64,000 bases of DNA from Candidatus Aalborgicola defluviihabitans (GTDB taxonomy: Bacteria > Pseudomonadota > Gammaproteobacteria > Burkholderiales > Burkholderiaceae_C): contig JADIXX010000005.1 of assembly GCA_016705575.1 (NCBI GenBank), forward strand, positions 94,835 through 158,834. The letters run 5' to 3'. Below the pieces are notes generated by a model. The model was not told the origin of the DNA. It saw nothing but the letters and a program-made list of their open reading frames with translations, and did not search any database. Shown here in pieces: positions 26,864 through 38,655 of this stretch (its first letter is position 1; each line of letters starts with the position of its first letter). A program made the translations under genes and the position numbers.

Positions 26864-27514
26864 TTAGTAGCGCTTTTCCAGCACCATTTGGTCGTTGGCC
26901 CGCGTCATCTGGAAATGGGTCAGGAAGGTGTTGCCCAACAGTACATAGGGCATGGAGCCGGCCGATACGACAGCATCAACACCATGCACTGACACATCAC
27001 CGACCCGTACCGAGCTGAGCTTGATGACCCATGCCGGAACGACGCCGTTGGCGGTGCTCACGCGCATGGGCTGCCCGGATTGATAGGCAATGCCCAATCG
27101 CTGGGCGTCCTGCACGCTCAGTGAAACCGCCGTGGCCCCGGTGTCCACCACCATTTGGACTGATTTGCCATTGATCTGGCCCAGCGTAAAGAAATGTCCA
27201 CCGCTGCCGGCTGTCAGCACGATGCGGTTACCACTGTCCCCAACACCGGAGCCGGCACCCACACTGGCCGGTGCATCGCCCACCCGCAAAGTGTGCCGCG
27301 TGCCACTGATCTCCACAACAGCCTGGTCACCTTGCGTGGAAACAATCTTCACGCCCTTGTAGGTGTCGCCTGCCGCCACGGTCTTGGGCGTTGCGCCATT
27401 GACAATGATCAACGCCTTGCCGCCCAGCATGCCCGAAAGACCCACGGTCTGTGCCTGGGCCACGGGGGCCAGACAACCGGCCACGCACAGGGCAAGCAGG
27501 GCGCGTTGCTTCAT
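26864..27514 (-). CDS. Retropepsin-like aspartic protease (TIGR02281/clan AA)
   Basis: The 216-residue protein has a signal peptide (MKQRALLALCVAGCLAPVAQ, cleaved after AQA) and an SH3-like middle part. The single-domain aspartic protease segment follows, with the catalytic VVDTGATAVSLS and the later GNTFLTHFQM. Proteins of this type work as dimers in the periplasm. It is separated by two bases from the yajQ stop region on the same strand. Confidence 0.82.
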   Translation of the reverse strand: MKQRALLALCVAGCLAPVAQAQTVGLSGMLGGKALIIVNGATPKTVAAGDTYKGVKIVSTQGDQAVVEISGTRHTLRVGDAPASVGAGSGVGDSGNRIVLTAGSGGHFFTLGQINGKSVQMVVDTGATAVSLSVQDAQRLGIAYQSGQPMRVSTANGVVPAWVIKLSSVRVGDVSVHGVDAVVSAGSMPYVLLGNTFLTHFQMTRANDQMVLEKRY

Positions 27515-27516
27515 GG

Positions 27517-28002
27517 TTAGTCGCGAAAGTTGTTAAAGCTTAGGGGCAAATCGGCCACGTCTTTGCGGATCAATGCCATGGCGGCTTGCAGTTCGTCGCG
27601 CTTGGTGCCAGTTACACGCACGGCATCGCCCTGAATGGCGGCTTGCACTTTGAGTTTGCTGTCCTTGATCAGGCGCTGGATTTTTTTGGAGACTTCAACC
27701 TCGATACCGTTGCGCACCTTGATGACAACTTTAACCTTGTCGCCGCCCATCTTCTGCGTGTCGCCCACATCCAGAAAGCGCACGTCCACCTCTTGCTTGG
27801 TCAGCTTGTTGCGCAGCACATCCTGAATCTGGTCGAGCTGGAATTCGGCGTCGCCAATCAAGGTGATTTCTTTGTCCTTGAGGGCAATGCTGGCCGAGGT
27901 GCCCTTGAAATCAAAGCGGGTGGCAATTTCCTTGGAGCTGTTTTCCACTCCGTTCTTGACCTTGACCAGGTCGGCTTCGCAAACGGTATCAAAAGAAGGC
28001 AT
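27517..28002 (-). CDS. yajQ: YajQ family cyclic-di-GMP-binding protein
   Basis: The 161-residue protein begins [20 protein letters not shown] and contains [16 protein letters not shown], [20 protein letters not shown] and [20 protein letters not shown], the well-conserved pattern of the YajQ family. Relatives in Xanthomonas and Pseudomonas bind cyclic-di-GMP and influence gene expression. It is divergent from murB, with about 30 bases between the starts. Confidence 0.92.
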   Translation of the reverse strand: MPSFDTVCEADLVKVKNGVENSSKEIATRFDFKGTSASIALKDKEITLIGDAEFQLDQIQDVLRNKLTKQEVDVRFLDVGDTQKMGGDKVKVVIKVRNGIEVEVSKKIQRLIKDSKLKVQAAIQGDAVRVTGTKRDELQAAMALIRKDVADLPLSFNNFRD

Positions 28003-28034
28003 GTTGTGTGTTTCCCCAGTGCGACAATCCTTCC

Positions 28035-29105
28035 ATGTTAGTCGAGAAAAACGTCCCGCTCCAGCCCTTTAACACCTTCCACATCGTGGCCAGGGCCCAT
28101 GCGCTGGCCCGTATCACCAGCGAGGCCGATGTGCGGGCCCTGCTGGCCGACCCCGAATGGACGAATGAACCCAAGTTTGTGCTGGGTGGTGGCAGCAATG
28201 TGGTGCTGACTGGCGATGTGAAACCTCTGGTGCTCAAGATCGAAATCGCGGGGCGGCGCCTGGTGGATGAAACCGACAAGGCTTACATCGTGGAAGCGGG
28301 CGCCGGTGAGGTCTGGCACGACTTTGTGGCTTGGACCCTGCAGCAGGGCTGGCCGGGTCTGGAAAACTTGGCATTGATACCCGGCACTGTGGGAGCCGCC
28401 CCGGTGCAGAACATCGGGGCCTATGGCGTGGAGTTGCAGGACCGGTTTGAATCACTGGACGCGATAGACCTGCAGACCGGTCAGGTTTTTACGTTAAACG
28501 CCGCACAGTGCGCTTTTGGCTATCGTGACTCCGTGTTCAAGCACGGCGGTACCGTGACCAGTGGTGGTCAACAAACCCTGGGGTTGAAAGACCGTGCGCT
28601 GATTCTTCGCGTGCGCTTTGCGCTGCCCAAGCCCTGGAAGCCCGTGCTGGGCTACGCCGACATCGACAAGAAAATGGCCGAACACCAGTGCACCCAACCC
28701 ACCCCGCAGCAGCTATTTGACTGGGTCTGTGCCATCCGCCGCGCCAAGTTGCCCGACCCGGCCGTAGTGGGCAATGCCGGCAGCTTCTTCAAAAACCCCA
28801 CCGTGACCCCGGAGCAGTGTGCCGACATCATTGCGCGCGACCCCAAGGTGGTCCACTACTACCTGGACGACGGTCGCATCAAACTGGCGGCTGGCTGGTT
28901 GATTGATTCTTGCGGCTGGAAAGGCAAAACCGTAGGCCAGGCCGGTGTCTATGAAAAACAGGCGCTGGTGCTGGTCAACCGGGGCGCGGGTACCGATGGG
29001 TTGGGCGCCACCGGTGGCGAGGTTATGACCCTGGCCAAGGCCATTCAGACCAGCGTGTACGAGCGATTTGGCATTTTGCTGGAGCCCGAGCCGGTGGTGC
29101 TGTAG
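28035..29105 (+). CDS. murB: UDP-N-acetylmuramate dehydrogenase
   Basis: The 356-residue FAD enzyme reduces UDP-GlcNAc-enolpyruvate in peptidoglycan synthesis. It shows the N-terminal NTFHIVARA, the FAD loop [12 protein letters not shown], and the catalytic serine region [12 protein letters not shown], followed by [18 protein letters not shown]. The length fits the type I (E. coli-like) form. ATG 28035 is preferred over an earlier in-frame ATG at 28008 because the conserved chain starts there. Confidence 0.94.
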   Translation: MLVEKNVPLQPFNTFHIVARAHALARITSEADVRALLADPEWTNEPKFVLGGGSNVVLTGDVKPLVLKIEIAGRRLVDETDKAYIVEAGAGEVWHDFVAWTLQQGWPGLENLALIPGTVGAAPVQNIGAYGVELQDRFESLDAIDLQTGQVFTLNAAQCAFGYRDSVFKHGGTVTSGGQQTLGLKDRALILRVRFALPKPWKPVLGYADIDKKMAEHQCTQPTPQQLFDWVCAIRRAKLPDPAVVGNAGSFFKNPTVTPEQCADIIARDPKVVHYYLDDGRIKLAAGWLIDSCGWKGKTVGQAGVYEKQALVLVNRGAGTDGLGATGGEVMTLAKAIQTSVYERFGILLEPEPVVL

Positions 29106-29140
29106 TCCACAGCGCTGCACAACGCGCTACAGTGGACACC

Positions 29141-30136
29141 ATGAAAAATATTCTGGTTCTGGGTGGTACCGGTTTTGTCGGTTCCCATGTCTGTGAAAAG
29201 CTGGTGCAACAAGGCTGGAGCGTGACGGTGCCAACCCGGCGTCTAACCAATGCGCAACGGGTTCAGATGCTACCCGGCTTGACCGTGTTGCAGATGGATG
29301 TGCATGACCCGCACGCCCTGACCCAGGCCGTCGCCGGGCACGACGCCGTGGTCAATTTGGTCGCCATCCTGCACGGCAATGCCGCCGCGTTTGACAAGGC
29401 CCATGTGGTGCTGCCGCAAAAACTGGTCAAGGCTTGTCATGCGGCCGGGGTTAACCGCGTGGTGCATGTCAGCGCGCTGGGCGCGAATGACCAGCGCCCA
29501 GGTACCGCGCCGTCCGAATACCTGCGCAGCAAAGGGCGCGGAGAGGCCGCTTTGCTGCATCCGGGTGACGCGGCCAGCGCGTTGAACGTGAGCGTGCTGC
29601 GCCCCAGTGTGATCTTTGGTGCCGAAGACCGCTTTCTGAACACCTTTGCCCGGTTGCAGGCGCTGTTTCCAGTGATGCCACTGGCCTGCGCCCATGCCCG
29701 CTTTCAACCGGTATGGGTGCAAGACGTGGCTACCGCCGTGGTGCGCCTGCTGGAGCGGGATGGTGATGTAATGCACCGCCAAAATGTGCCCCGTATTCTG
29801 GAAGCCTGTGGCCCACAGGTTTACACCCTAGCCGAGCTGGTGCGGCTTGCGGCAGAACTGAGTGGCGTCAATGAGGGAAGGGGCCGCCCCATCATTCCCC
29901 TGCCCAACTGGTTGGGGCGTATCCAGGCTGGCCTGATGGAACTGTCGTTGGGTGAACCGTTGATGAGCCGCGACAACCTCGACTCCATGCAGGTGGACAA
30001 CGTGGCCAGTGGTCAGGTTCCGGGGCTGCAGGCCTTGGATATCACGCCATCTGCCCTGGTGCCAATTGCCGGTGACTACCTCAAACGGCAACAGGCCGAT
30101 TACGGCCTGTCGGGGCTTCGCAAACGGGCTCGGTGA
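29141..30136 (+). CDS. NAD(P)-dependent SDR, complex I NDUFA9-like
   Basis: The 331-residue atypical short-chain dehydrogenase has the nucleotide-binding motif VLGGTGFVGSHVCEKL. The pattern HDAVVNLVAILHG, VVHVSALGANDQRPG and YLRSKGRGEAALL marks the NDUFA9-like branch common in Proteobacteria. In mitochondria the homologue is an accessory complex I subunit; the bacterial role is not established. ATG 29141 is taken; GTG 29132 is an alternative. Confidence 0.85.
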   Translation: MKNILVLGGTGFVGSHVCEKLVQQGWSVTVPTRRLTNAQRVQMLPGLTVLQMDVHDPHALTQAVAGHDAVVNLVAILHGNAAAFDKAHVVLPQKLVKACHAAGVNRVVHVSALGANDQRPGTAPSEYLRSKGRGEAALLHPGDAASALNVSVLRPSVIFGAEDRFLNTFARLQALFPVMPLACAHARFQPVWVQDVATAVVRLLERDGDVMHRQNVPRILEACGPQVYTLAELVRLAAELSGVNEGRGRPIIPLPNWLGRIQAGLMELSLGEPLMSRDNLDSMQVDNVASGQVPGLQALDITPSALVPIAGDYLKRQQADYGLSGLRKRAR

Positions 30137-30158
30137 TGCGAGCCGTTGACGGGACTAT

Positions 30159-31548
<1,390 letters not shown>

Positions 31549-31557
31549 ATAATCGAC

Positions 31558-31883
31558 TTAGCCGAAATGGCAGACGTAGTGGTAGGCGTCAAAGCCCTCG
31601 GTCACGCGGATCTCGAATCCAGGTGTTGCCGGGCACGCTGAATGTTTGCCCCGCGCGGATGTGATCCATGCATCGGTGCCGGCCAGCTTGTAGTCGCAGC
31701 TACCGGCCACGCATTCCATGACCTCGGTGCGCCGGTGTTAAACGTCAGCGTGGCGGGCAGGATCACGCCCACGGATTTCTTGGTGCCATCGGCAAAGGTG
31801 ATGCCGTGGCTGACGCATTTGCCGTCGAAGTACACATTGGCGGCGGTGGTGACGGAAACGTTGTCAATTTGGGTCGTGGTCAT
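31558..31883 (-). pseudogene. ppnP: Pyrimidine/purine nucleoside phosphorylase (DUF1255), frameshifted
   Basis: The start [20 protein letters not shown], then [20 protein letters not shown], fits PpnP, a small cupin that phosphorolyses nucleosides. Reading the other frames restores [29 protein letters not shown] and [19 protein letters not shown] to a stop at 31558. At least three single-base indels (near 31735, 31665 and 31625) are needed. All conserved cupin parts remain, which points to sequence error or very recent loss. Confidence 0.78.
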
Positions 31884-31909
31884 GTCGGGGTTTGGAGTGA
31901 GGGTAACCC

Positions 31910-32271
31910 CTATTTTAGGGTAGGCGTTGCAAAGGCCTCGGGCGTGAAACCCACGCTAACCTTTGCCATCTGCCCACTCCGACCGGGCGCTTGACGACAC
32001 TGGGCGTGCTCAGCGCCACGGTGCGCGCGCTGGCTGCGTCGACTACCGAAGCCTTGGTAGCTTCGTCCAGCCCGCGCCAGGCCGTGCCTTTGCGGTTGAT
32101 GACGGTTTCCCAGCCCGCGGTTGCCAGCCAGTTGTCTAGCTGCGCCGCAGGCACGCCCTGTTTTTTGAAGTCGTGAAATTGGTAGTCCACGCCGTGCTCG
32201 GTGAGCCAGCTTCGGGCCTTTTTGACGGTGTCACAGTTTGGAATGCCATAGAGGGTGATCATGACCGGCAT
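31910..32271 (-). pseudogene. ArsC-family reductase (YffB-like), C-terminal frameshift
   Basis: This is a thioredoxin-fold protein with the opening MITLYGIPNCDTVKKARSWL and FHDFKKQGVPAAQLDNWLAT, as in YffB-type ArsC-like proteins. It has only one cysteine in PNCDTV. After SVVKRPV the frame should continue [16 protein letters not shown] to a stop at 31910, but one or two indels near 31985 and 31965 divert it. The undisturbed part covers about 90 of 115 residues. The substrate is unknown. Confidence 0.72.
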
Positions 32272-32350
32272 TGTAAGGAGCCAAACCGACTGGACAACCG
32301 TTCAATCCGTAGCAAGTGCAACCCTGGATCGGGCGTGGCGCGCCCTTGGG

Positions 32351-33505
32351 TCATGTATCTCGCCCACCAGGACCCAAGAAGTCGCCAATGGGTTTGAGTT
32401 CATCGACACGGTCGCACACCGCCTTGACCACAATCAGGATGGGAACACCCAGAATCAAGCCTGCCGGCCCCCAAAGCCACCCAAAAACCAGCACCGCGAT
32501 AAAAACACTCAATGGGTTGGTTCGGCTGGCGCGCCCCGTCAGCCATGGTGCGACCAAATTTCCAATAACGGAATGGATGGCCAGTGTACTGAAGCCCACC
32601 ATCAGCGCTTGGCTGACTGTATCGAATTGCACCAGCCCCATGGCGGTAGAACCCACCGCAATGATTGCAGCGCCAAAATAGGGGATCAGGTTGGTGATGC
32701 CTGCCACCACGCCCCACACTCCAGCGCTGTGCATGCCAAACCAGAGAAAGACCATCCAGGTCAAGAACCCAAGCACAGCGCTGGTTGCGATTTGAACCAG
32801 CAGGTAGCGCTGAATCTGTTCGGTCACTTCGTCCAGGGCTTTGATGGTGATCCGTTTTTTGCTCAGCTTTGGCCCCGCCAGTTTGACCATCTTGCGTCGA
32901 AAGTTGTTGCCCGATGCAAGCAGAAAAAACGCAACCAGCATGACTATGGCGATCTGGCCCAGCAATGCAATCAGCCCCATGGTTCCGCTCCACAGATAAC
33001 CCTGTATGTTCACGGCAGGGTGTTCCGCCGTCACTCGCTGTGTCGGCACCCCAGGTCGCAACGCTTTCTTGTGCGGCCTTCGAAATTTCTGTCGCCGCCT
33101 GTTGGACCTTGGCAATGGTGTCAACAGGAGTGGAGCGAGGAACTTCAACTTCTGGCGCAGATTGTGCGAGAGCGACGGAAGGGAGTCAACAAAGGAAACC
33201 GCTTCATCCCGTAGCGACCACCCACCCCAAGCGAACGCAAAAACGATGGCACCCATGACCAGAGCGGCGCCAACAACGCGCGGGACATGCCAGCGTGCCA
33301 GTCGATTGACAACCGGTGTCAACGCGTAGCTGACCATCAGACCCATCAGCAGTGGCACCACGATAGCCTTGGTCCATGCCATTGCAAATACAGTGGCAAT
33401 AATTGCCAAAACCGAAAGTGCCAGGCTGCGAATGTCCACGGGCATGGGGATCAGTGTGGGGACCGGACTGGTAGCCTCGTCTGAAACGTTGGTGTTGTCC
33501 ATCAT
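32351..33505 (-). CDS. AI-2E family transporter (PerM-like), with a short out-of-frame stretch
   Basis: The protein of about 384 residues has eight membrane segments and the family motifs MGLMVSYALTPVVNRLARW, IATSAVLGFLTWMVFLWFGM and NLIPYFGAAI. Members export autoinducer-like or other small molecules. After LRQKLK the frame reads arginine-rich nonsense (SNRRRQKFRRPHKKAL). The neighbouring frame gives the expected VDTIAKVQQAATEISKAAQE. Two compensating indels (about 33155 and 33045) explain this. The stop at 32351 is normal. Other frames upstream of 33505 are not part of the gene. Confidence 0.75.
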   Translation of the reverse strand: MMDNTNVSDEATSPVPTLIPMPVDIRSLALSVLAIIATVFAMAWTKAIVVPLLMGLMVSYALTPVVNRLARWHVPRVVGAALVMGAIVFAFAWGGWSLRDEAVSFVDSLPSLSHNLRQKLKFLAPLLLTPLPRSNRRRQKFRRPHKKALRPGVPTQRVTAEHPAVNIQGYLWSGTMGLIALLGQIAIVMLVAFFLLASGNNFRRKMVKLAGPKLSKKRITIKALDEVTEQIQRYLLVQIATSAVLGFLTWMVFLWFGMHSAGVWGVVAGITNLIPYFGAAIIAVGSTAMGLVQFDTVSQALMVGFSTLAIHSVIGNLVAPWLTGRASRTNPLSVFIAVLVFGWLWGPAGLILGVPILIVVKAVCDRVDELKPIGDFLGPGGRDT

Positions 33506-33584
33506 GCAGCAATGTTTATTGAAATTCGGGTTGACAACCGTTCGGTATCGAACAGATGAACGGACACATAATAAAGCCAGGCGC

Positions 33585-34468
33585 TCAAGCAGCGGGCCAT
33601 CCTGGCGCTGGTGCTGGCTTCTTGCGCACACGCGACCCATGTTGATTGGCGTAGATCCAGGTGTACTCCGCACCGAACAAAAAAATCTGCGCTGAGTAAT
33701 ACACCCAGGCGATCAGCATCACCAGCGAGCCCGCCGCGCCAAACCCGGAGGCGAGGCTGCTGTGGCTGAGGTACTGGCTGATTACAACTTTGCCGATGGC
33801 AAAGAGAAAGGCGGTGACGCCCGCACCGGTCCAAACATCGCGCCACGGAATCCTGGCGCGTGGCATGATTTTGAAGATCATGGCAAACAGCAGCGTGAAT
33901 ATCCCAACCGACACCCAAAAATTCACGACCTGTAGCAACATTGCCCAGCCAGCGAACCACCCTGCGTACCACTGGCCGACTACTGCCAGTGCCGTACTCA
34001 CCACCAGCGATACGATCAACAAGAAACCAAGCCCAAAGACCAGCCCGAACGATAGCAAGCGTGTGCGCAACAAGCGCCAAATGCTGGAGCCTTGGATGAC
34101 CGGTGCCGGAATACGCCAGATACGGTCCAGTGCGCTTTGCAACTCGGCAAATACTGCCGTGGCACCGACCACCAGCAACGCGATGCCGACCAACGTAGCC
34201 AGCACGCCACCCACAGGCTCACGCGCCGTCTTGAGCAGGCCTTCCACCGCCACCGCGCCGTCGTGTCCCAAAATGCCGCCCAGCTGAGCCACGATGGCCC
34301 CTTGCGCGGCATCCTGGCCAAATACCAGACCGGCTATCGCGATCACGATGATGAGCAGGGGGCCAGCGAAAACAGGGTGTAGTACGACAGCGCTGCACCC
34401 ATGCTGGGTGCATAGTCGTCCGACCAGGCGTTGGCGGCGGCCTTGATCATTTGCCACTGTTGCTGCAT
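33585..34468 (-). pseudogene. YihY/BrkB family membrane protein, frameshift near N-terminus
   Basis: The true start is ATG 34468, giving MQQQWQMIKAAANAWSDDYA and SMGAALSYYTLFSLAP. One C is missing from a run of C at about 34360, after which the chain continues LLIIVIAIAGLVFGQDAAQG through six membrane segments to PAPAPGWPAA. The motif LQSALDRIWRIPAP and the LIAWVYYSAQIFLFGAEYTW end are typical of the BrkB (former RNase BN) family. The function is unclear; members are envelope proteins. The homopolymer indel suggests a sequencing cause. Confidence 0.78.
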
Positions 34469-34473
34469 CCAAC

Positions 34474-34764
34474 TCAGGGGTGTGCGGGCCGCGACGATGG
34501 GCGGCACAACCATGATAGGCGGGTACGCATGGAACTGCGTTCCGTGTGGTTTGTCTTGTCTTTCGTTGCTTCGCTGAGCAATGCCAGCAAGGCTATTAGC
34601 GCCCGCAGATCTTCCACTGCATCGGAAAAATGGATGCGGTCGGTGGCTGGTACTGCCGGTTGTTTGTGGTGGCCAGAGCGTACTACGGCCACGATGGTGG
34701 CCAGCGCGGTTCCTGCAAGCAAGGTGCCTAGCACCACCGGTGATCGCCGTGACCCCTCAGTCAT
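34474..34764 (-). CDS. Small hypothetical protein with one membrane segment
   Basis: From ATG 34764 the product is MTEGSRRSPVVLGTLLAGTA, then LATIVAVVRSGHH (one membrane segment), then a helical acidic part ending near LRALIALLALLSEATKDK. The last 25 residues (SMRTRLSWLCRPSS) look like out-of-frame sequence, so the true end may differ. It overlaps the end of the AsmA-like gene by eight bases. The family is not recognised. Confidence 0.45.
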   Translation of the reverse strand: MTEGSRRSPVVLGTLLAGTALATIVAVVRSGHHKQPAVPATDRIHFSDAVEDLRALIALLALLSEATKDKTNHTERSSMRTRLSWLCRPSSRPAHP

Positions 34765-36638
34765 GGTTGCCTCCGCCGGAGGCTTGTGCACATCCCTGGT
34801 CGCGCCCCGGCCCTTTCTCCACCAGGGGAATCAGCGCCAACACGGGATTGAGCAGGCCCAAGGCAACCGCACCCGCGCTGCGCGCCAGGATGCTGGCCGT
34901 ATCCAGCGTGACCTTGGGTGCATCAAAAGTTCCCCGGATGTAGATGGGGCTGCGCAGCGCGACCAGACTGGTGGTGCGGGTGTGCGGCACCAACGTCAGG
35001 TCCAGGGTCTCTAAAGCCAGGTTAACGGAGCCACTGCCCACCACGGTGCTGACGTCGGTATCCAGTAATAGTTGTTGGGTTTGCATGATTCCTTGTTGAA
35101 CGCGGAAGTCTGCCAAAGCGCAGCGCAGCACAATATTCTTGTCGCCAGCGATGCGCAACTTCAGTATTTCCAGCAGGTGCAGCCCCGCCTGTTCCATCAG
35201 CAAACGGCTGATTTTCCCTGCCCATTTCCAGATGCACGGCGCCGTCGAGCTGGCCAGCGAATGTTGACCGAGTTGCCCTGGCCCTTCAACCGGACTTCGC
35301 CATTGAGTTCTCCGACGCTGGTCTTTGTCAAATCCAGGGTGGGAAATAATGCGCCGAGCAAGAGCTTCTTGACCTGAACCGTGGCGCTGGCCCTGATCAA
35401 GGGTTGCCGCGCATCCAGCACGATGACGCCCTGCAGGTGTCCACCGGCTGCGACAAAGTCCAGGGGGTCGAGCGTGAGCACCGCATCCTGCAACCGGATG
35501 CGCACCTTCAATTGGTCCAGCGGCAGCGCCTTGGCTCGCTCAATGCGAACCGCGTTGAAGGTCACGTCCGCGTTGAAGCTTTTCCAGCGATCGGCTTTTA
35601 ACGCATTGTCAGGCAGTACCTGGCGCGGTCCCTCGTGGGGCGTGGATGGGCCAGCGCCAATAACGGGTGCCAGATCGCCCAGATCCATGACCTGAGAGGT
35701 TACATTGCCGCGCAACATGGGACGCTCGTTGACCCGTTGTGCCTCTAACGTACCGGCTACATCACTGTGCCCTACCGTTCCGGAGAACTGCTCGAACCGC
35801 CACGTGGTGGCGTCGTGCACCAGCCTGCCGATCATGGCATAGGCGTGCGTTTCTGGCAGCCCCAAGCCCAACAATGGGAACAACTGCGCCAGGCTGCCGC
35901 CGCGCATCGCAATTGCATATCCAAACCGGTTAGCGCGAACAGTCCGGTGAGTGTGCCGTGTGCCTGCAATGCGGTTGGGCCTACCTTGGCATCAACCGTC
36001 AGCGGGAATGGCACCTGTTCGTCGCGCAGCGCCAGTACCGACGCACTGGTGCCGGTGGCCACCAATGGCAAGCCCTGGAACTTGCCGTCGGCCTTGAAAG
36101 CAACCGAGCCTGTGCTGGTGTCCTTGGTGTCCACGCTCAGGTGGATGTGCGTATCGTGCTGGCTGTCATCCAATTCCAGTTGGCCATGGTCCAGCGTGAG
36201 CCGCGCTATCGCAACCTGGGCTGTTTCATCACGCTGCAGTTGTCCAGCAACCAGGACTTGCGGCCATCGCGCAATCTCAGCATGACGATGGGGCGCTTCA
36301 GGCGCACATCCTGCAAGACAATGTCTTGGTTCCACAACGCCCGCAGGTCCACCGAAAATTCGACCGCATCCGCAACCAGCATCTTCGGCTGGGCCGCCCA
36401 TAGCGGATTGGCAAAGGAAAACCTGCTCGGATTCGACGCGCACAAACGGCCAGTCCAGGTGCAGCTTGAGGTCGCCGGCGATTACCAGCGCGCGCCCGGT
36501 CTGCGCCAGGGTGCCCTGTTGTATTGGCGCACGCGCCCAGTTCCATCCAAACAGGGCAATGCCCAACACGACCAGCAAGCCCACGATCCCCGGTGCCAAA
36601 AGCAACACAAGAAGGGGTTTGGTTAGTCGGCGCGTCAT
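34757..36638 (-). pseudogene. AsmA family protein, multiple frameshifts
   Basis: Three open pieces make one AsmA-like protein. The N-terminal piece from ATG 36638 (MTRRLTKPLLVLLLAPGIVG, one membrane anchor, DLKLHLDWPFVRVE) is followed by a middle piece (LRGNVTSQVMDLGDL and VRIERAKALPLDQLKVRIRL). The C-terminal piece includes LLDTDVSTVVGSGSVNLALE and ALGLLNPVLALIPLVEKG. At least four indels are needed (about 36415, 36240, 35905 and 35225). AsmA-like proteins span the periplasm and move phospholipid to the outer membrane. The divergent mla-type genes start 84 bases away, which suits a shared theme of lipid transport. Confidence 0.78.
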
Positions 36639-36721
36639 TAGTCCTTTGTACCGCTGAACGCAATGTGGTACTGCGCGTTAGCGAACAGACCGCGCATCCC
36701 GGCCTTTCCAAAATGGTGCGA

Positions 36722-37854
36722 ATGTCTGACCCTGCACCCACCGAAACGAAGCCAATTTCGCCACCGGCAGACGCCGGGTTGCGCGGTACGTCAGACGGGG
36801 CCTGGGCCCTCACTGGGGCGTGGACGGCCAGTGGACTAGGGCCAATGCAGAAGCAACTTCAGTCGCTGGAGTGTGCTGGTGGCGTCCAGGTCTTGGACGG
36901 TAGTGGTATGGACCGTTTCGACAGTGCCGGTGCCTGGATACTGCTGGCTTGGCTCAAACGCCACGAAGCGACGGCCGACCTGCAGCACTGGCAACCCCGT
37001 TGGCGAAACTTGATGGCCGCAGCGGCTCAACACGACACCAGCAAGCTACCGGTTGTGCAGAAACAAGGTCGGCTGGCTACTCTGGGGCGCAGCGCCATGA
37101 CGGGAGCTGCGCAGGCGTTGGAGCTACTGGTTTTCCTGGGGCAAACCGCCATGGTTGCCGGGCGCGTACTGGCCGATCCGCGCCGTCTGCGCTGGCGCAC
37201 GGTGCTGCACCATGTGCAAATCGGGGGTTTGACGCGCTGCCCATCGTAGGGCTCATGTCGTTCCTGCTCGGTGGTCGTGGCCTACCAGGGTGCCGATCAA
37301 CTGCGCCGTTACGGTGCCAATAGTTTTGTGGGGGACCTGGTTGGCTACGCCATGCTGCGCGAATTTGCGCCGTTGATGACGGCCATCATCATTGCTGGCC
37401 GATCGGGCTCGTCTTACGCGGCGCAGATCGGCACCATGGTCGTCACGGAAGAGATTGATGCTCTGCGCACCCTGGGTATTGACCCCGGCGAGCTGCTGGT
37501 GCTACCCCGCATACTGGCGTTGGCCATCGCCCTGCCTTTGTTGACCGTGTTTGCCGATATCACGGGTGTGTTGGGTGGCATGGTTATGGCAAGTACGCAG
37601 CTTGACATTGGCTCGCATGGGTTCCTTGACCGCTTCAGCCGCGAAATGCGTGGCAGTGCGTTGCTGGTGGGACTGGGTAAATCGCTGGTGTTTGCCGTGG
37701 TGATCGCTGTGATTGGATGCTTCCAGGGGTTTCGCACCACGGCAGCGCCGACAGCGTCGGGCGCCAGACCACGCTGAGTGTGGTGCAGGCCATCTTCCCG
37801 GTGATCGTGGTTGACGCCGTGTTCTCCGTGGCCTTCAATGTGTTGGACCTCTGA
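36722..37854 (+). pseudogene. mlaE: MlaE-family lipid ABC transporter permease with N-terminal STAS domain, frameshifted
   Basis: The N-terminal 130 residues form a STAS-like domain (VQVLDGSGMDRFDSAGAWIL), followed by the MlaE permease with LREFAPLMTAIIIAGRSGSS, YAAQIGTMVVTEEIDALRTL and LPRILALAIALPLLTVFADI. Indels at about 37224 and 37272 cancel each other but leave a stop at 37247. A further missing C near 37736 diverts the end, which in the right frame closes ADSVGRQTTLSVVQAIFPVI to a TGA at 37852-37854. It is the first gene of mlaE-mlaF-mlaD plus lipoprotein, an MCE-type lipid transporter of the inner membrane. Confidence 0.82.
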
Positions 37855-37855
37855 C

Positions 37856-38655
37856 ATGGTTGACTCCGGTGACGCAACCGCGGTGGTCGAGATGCAGGGC
37901 ATCACGACCCAGTTCGGCAGTCAAGTGGTTCACAAGGATCTGGACCTGTGCGTGCGAAAGGGCGAGATTCTGGCCATTGCCGGTGGCAGCGGTTCGGGTA
38001 AATCGGTGCTGCTGCGCGAGATGATCCTGCTGCAGCGGCCCACAGCGGGTACGGTGCGTCTGTTCGACCAGGACGCTGCGGCATTGACCGCCGAAGAAGG
38101 CCTTGCGCTGCGCAGGCGTTGGGGTGTGATGTTCCAGAAAGGCGGGCTATTCAGTGCGTTGACCGTGTCGGAAAATGTGGGATTGCCCCTGCGCGAACTC
38201 GACGTGCTGGACGCAGCTCGGATCGATGGCATTGCCGCCTGGAAGCTCGCGCTGACGGGACTACCCGCAGAAGCAGCGCACACAAGTACCCCGACGCCTT
38301 GAGCGGCGGCATGCTCAAGCGCGCTGCGCTGGCACGTGCCCTGGCGCTGGACCCCGAGTTGCTGCTGCTGGACGAACCGACGTCGGGCCTGGACCCCGCC
38401 AGTGCGACCGGCATTTGCGAGCTGATCCTGCAGACGCGTGATCTGTTCGTCCCAACCATCGTTGTGGTGACCCATGACCTGGATGTGCTGTGGCATGTCA
38501 GTGACCGGGTTGCCGTGTTGGGTGAAGGTCGGGTGCTGGCCATTGGCTCCATGGACGAGTTGTCCAAAAACCCCCACGCCACCGTGCAAGCCTATTTTGT
38601 TGACGCCCGGCAACGCCGCAATCATCCAACGGAGTCCCCATGGAAGACAAGTTAA
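37856..38655 (+). pseudogene. mlaF: MlaF-like ABC transporter ATPase, frameshifted
   Basis: The ATPase begins at ATG 37856 just after the mlaE stop. It has Walker A GGSGSGKSVLL, the Q-loop VMFQKGGLFSALT, the signature LSGGMLKRAALARAL, and Walker B LLLLDEPTSGLDP with the switch histidine VVTHDLDVL. At about 38278 two extra bases (or one missing) put the two halves out of frame: the first half ends PAEAAHTSTPTP, while KYPDALSGGM continues in another frame to 38655. It overlaps mlaD by 16 bases. Confidence 0.83.
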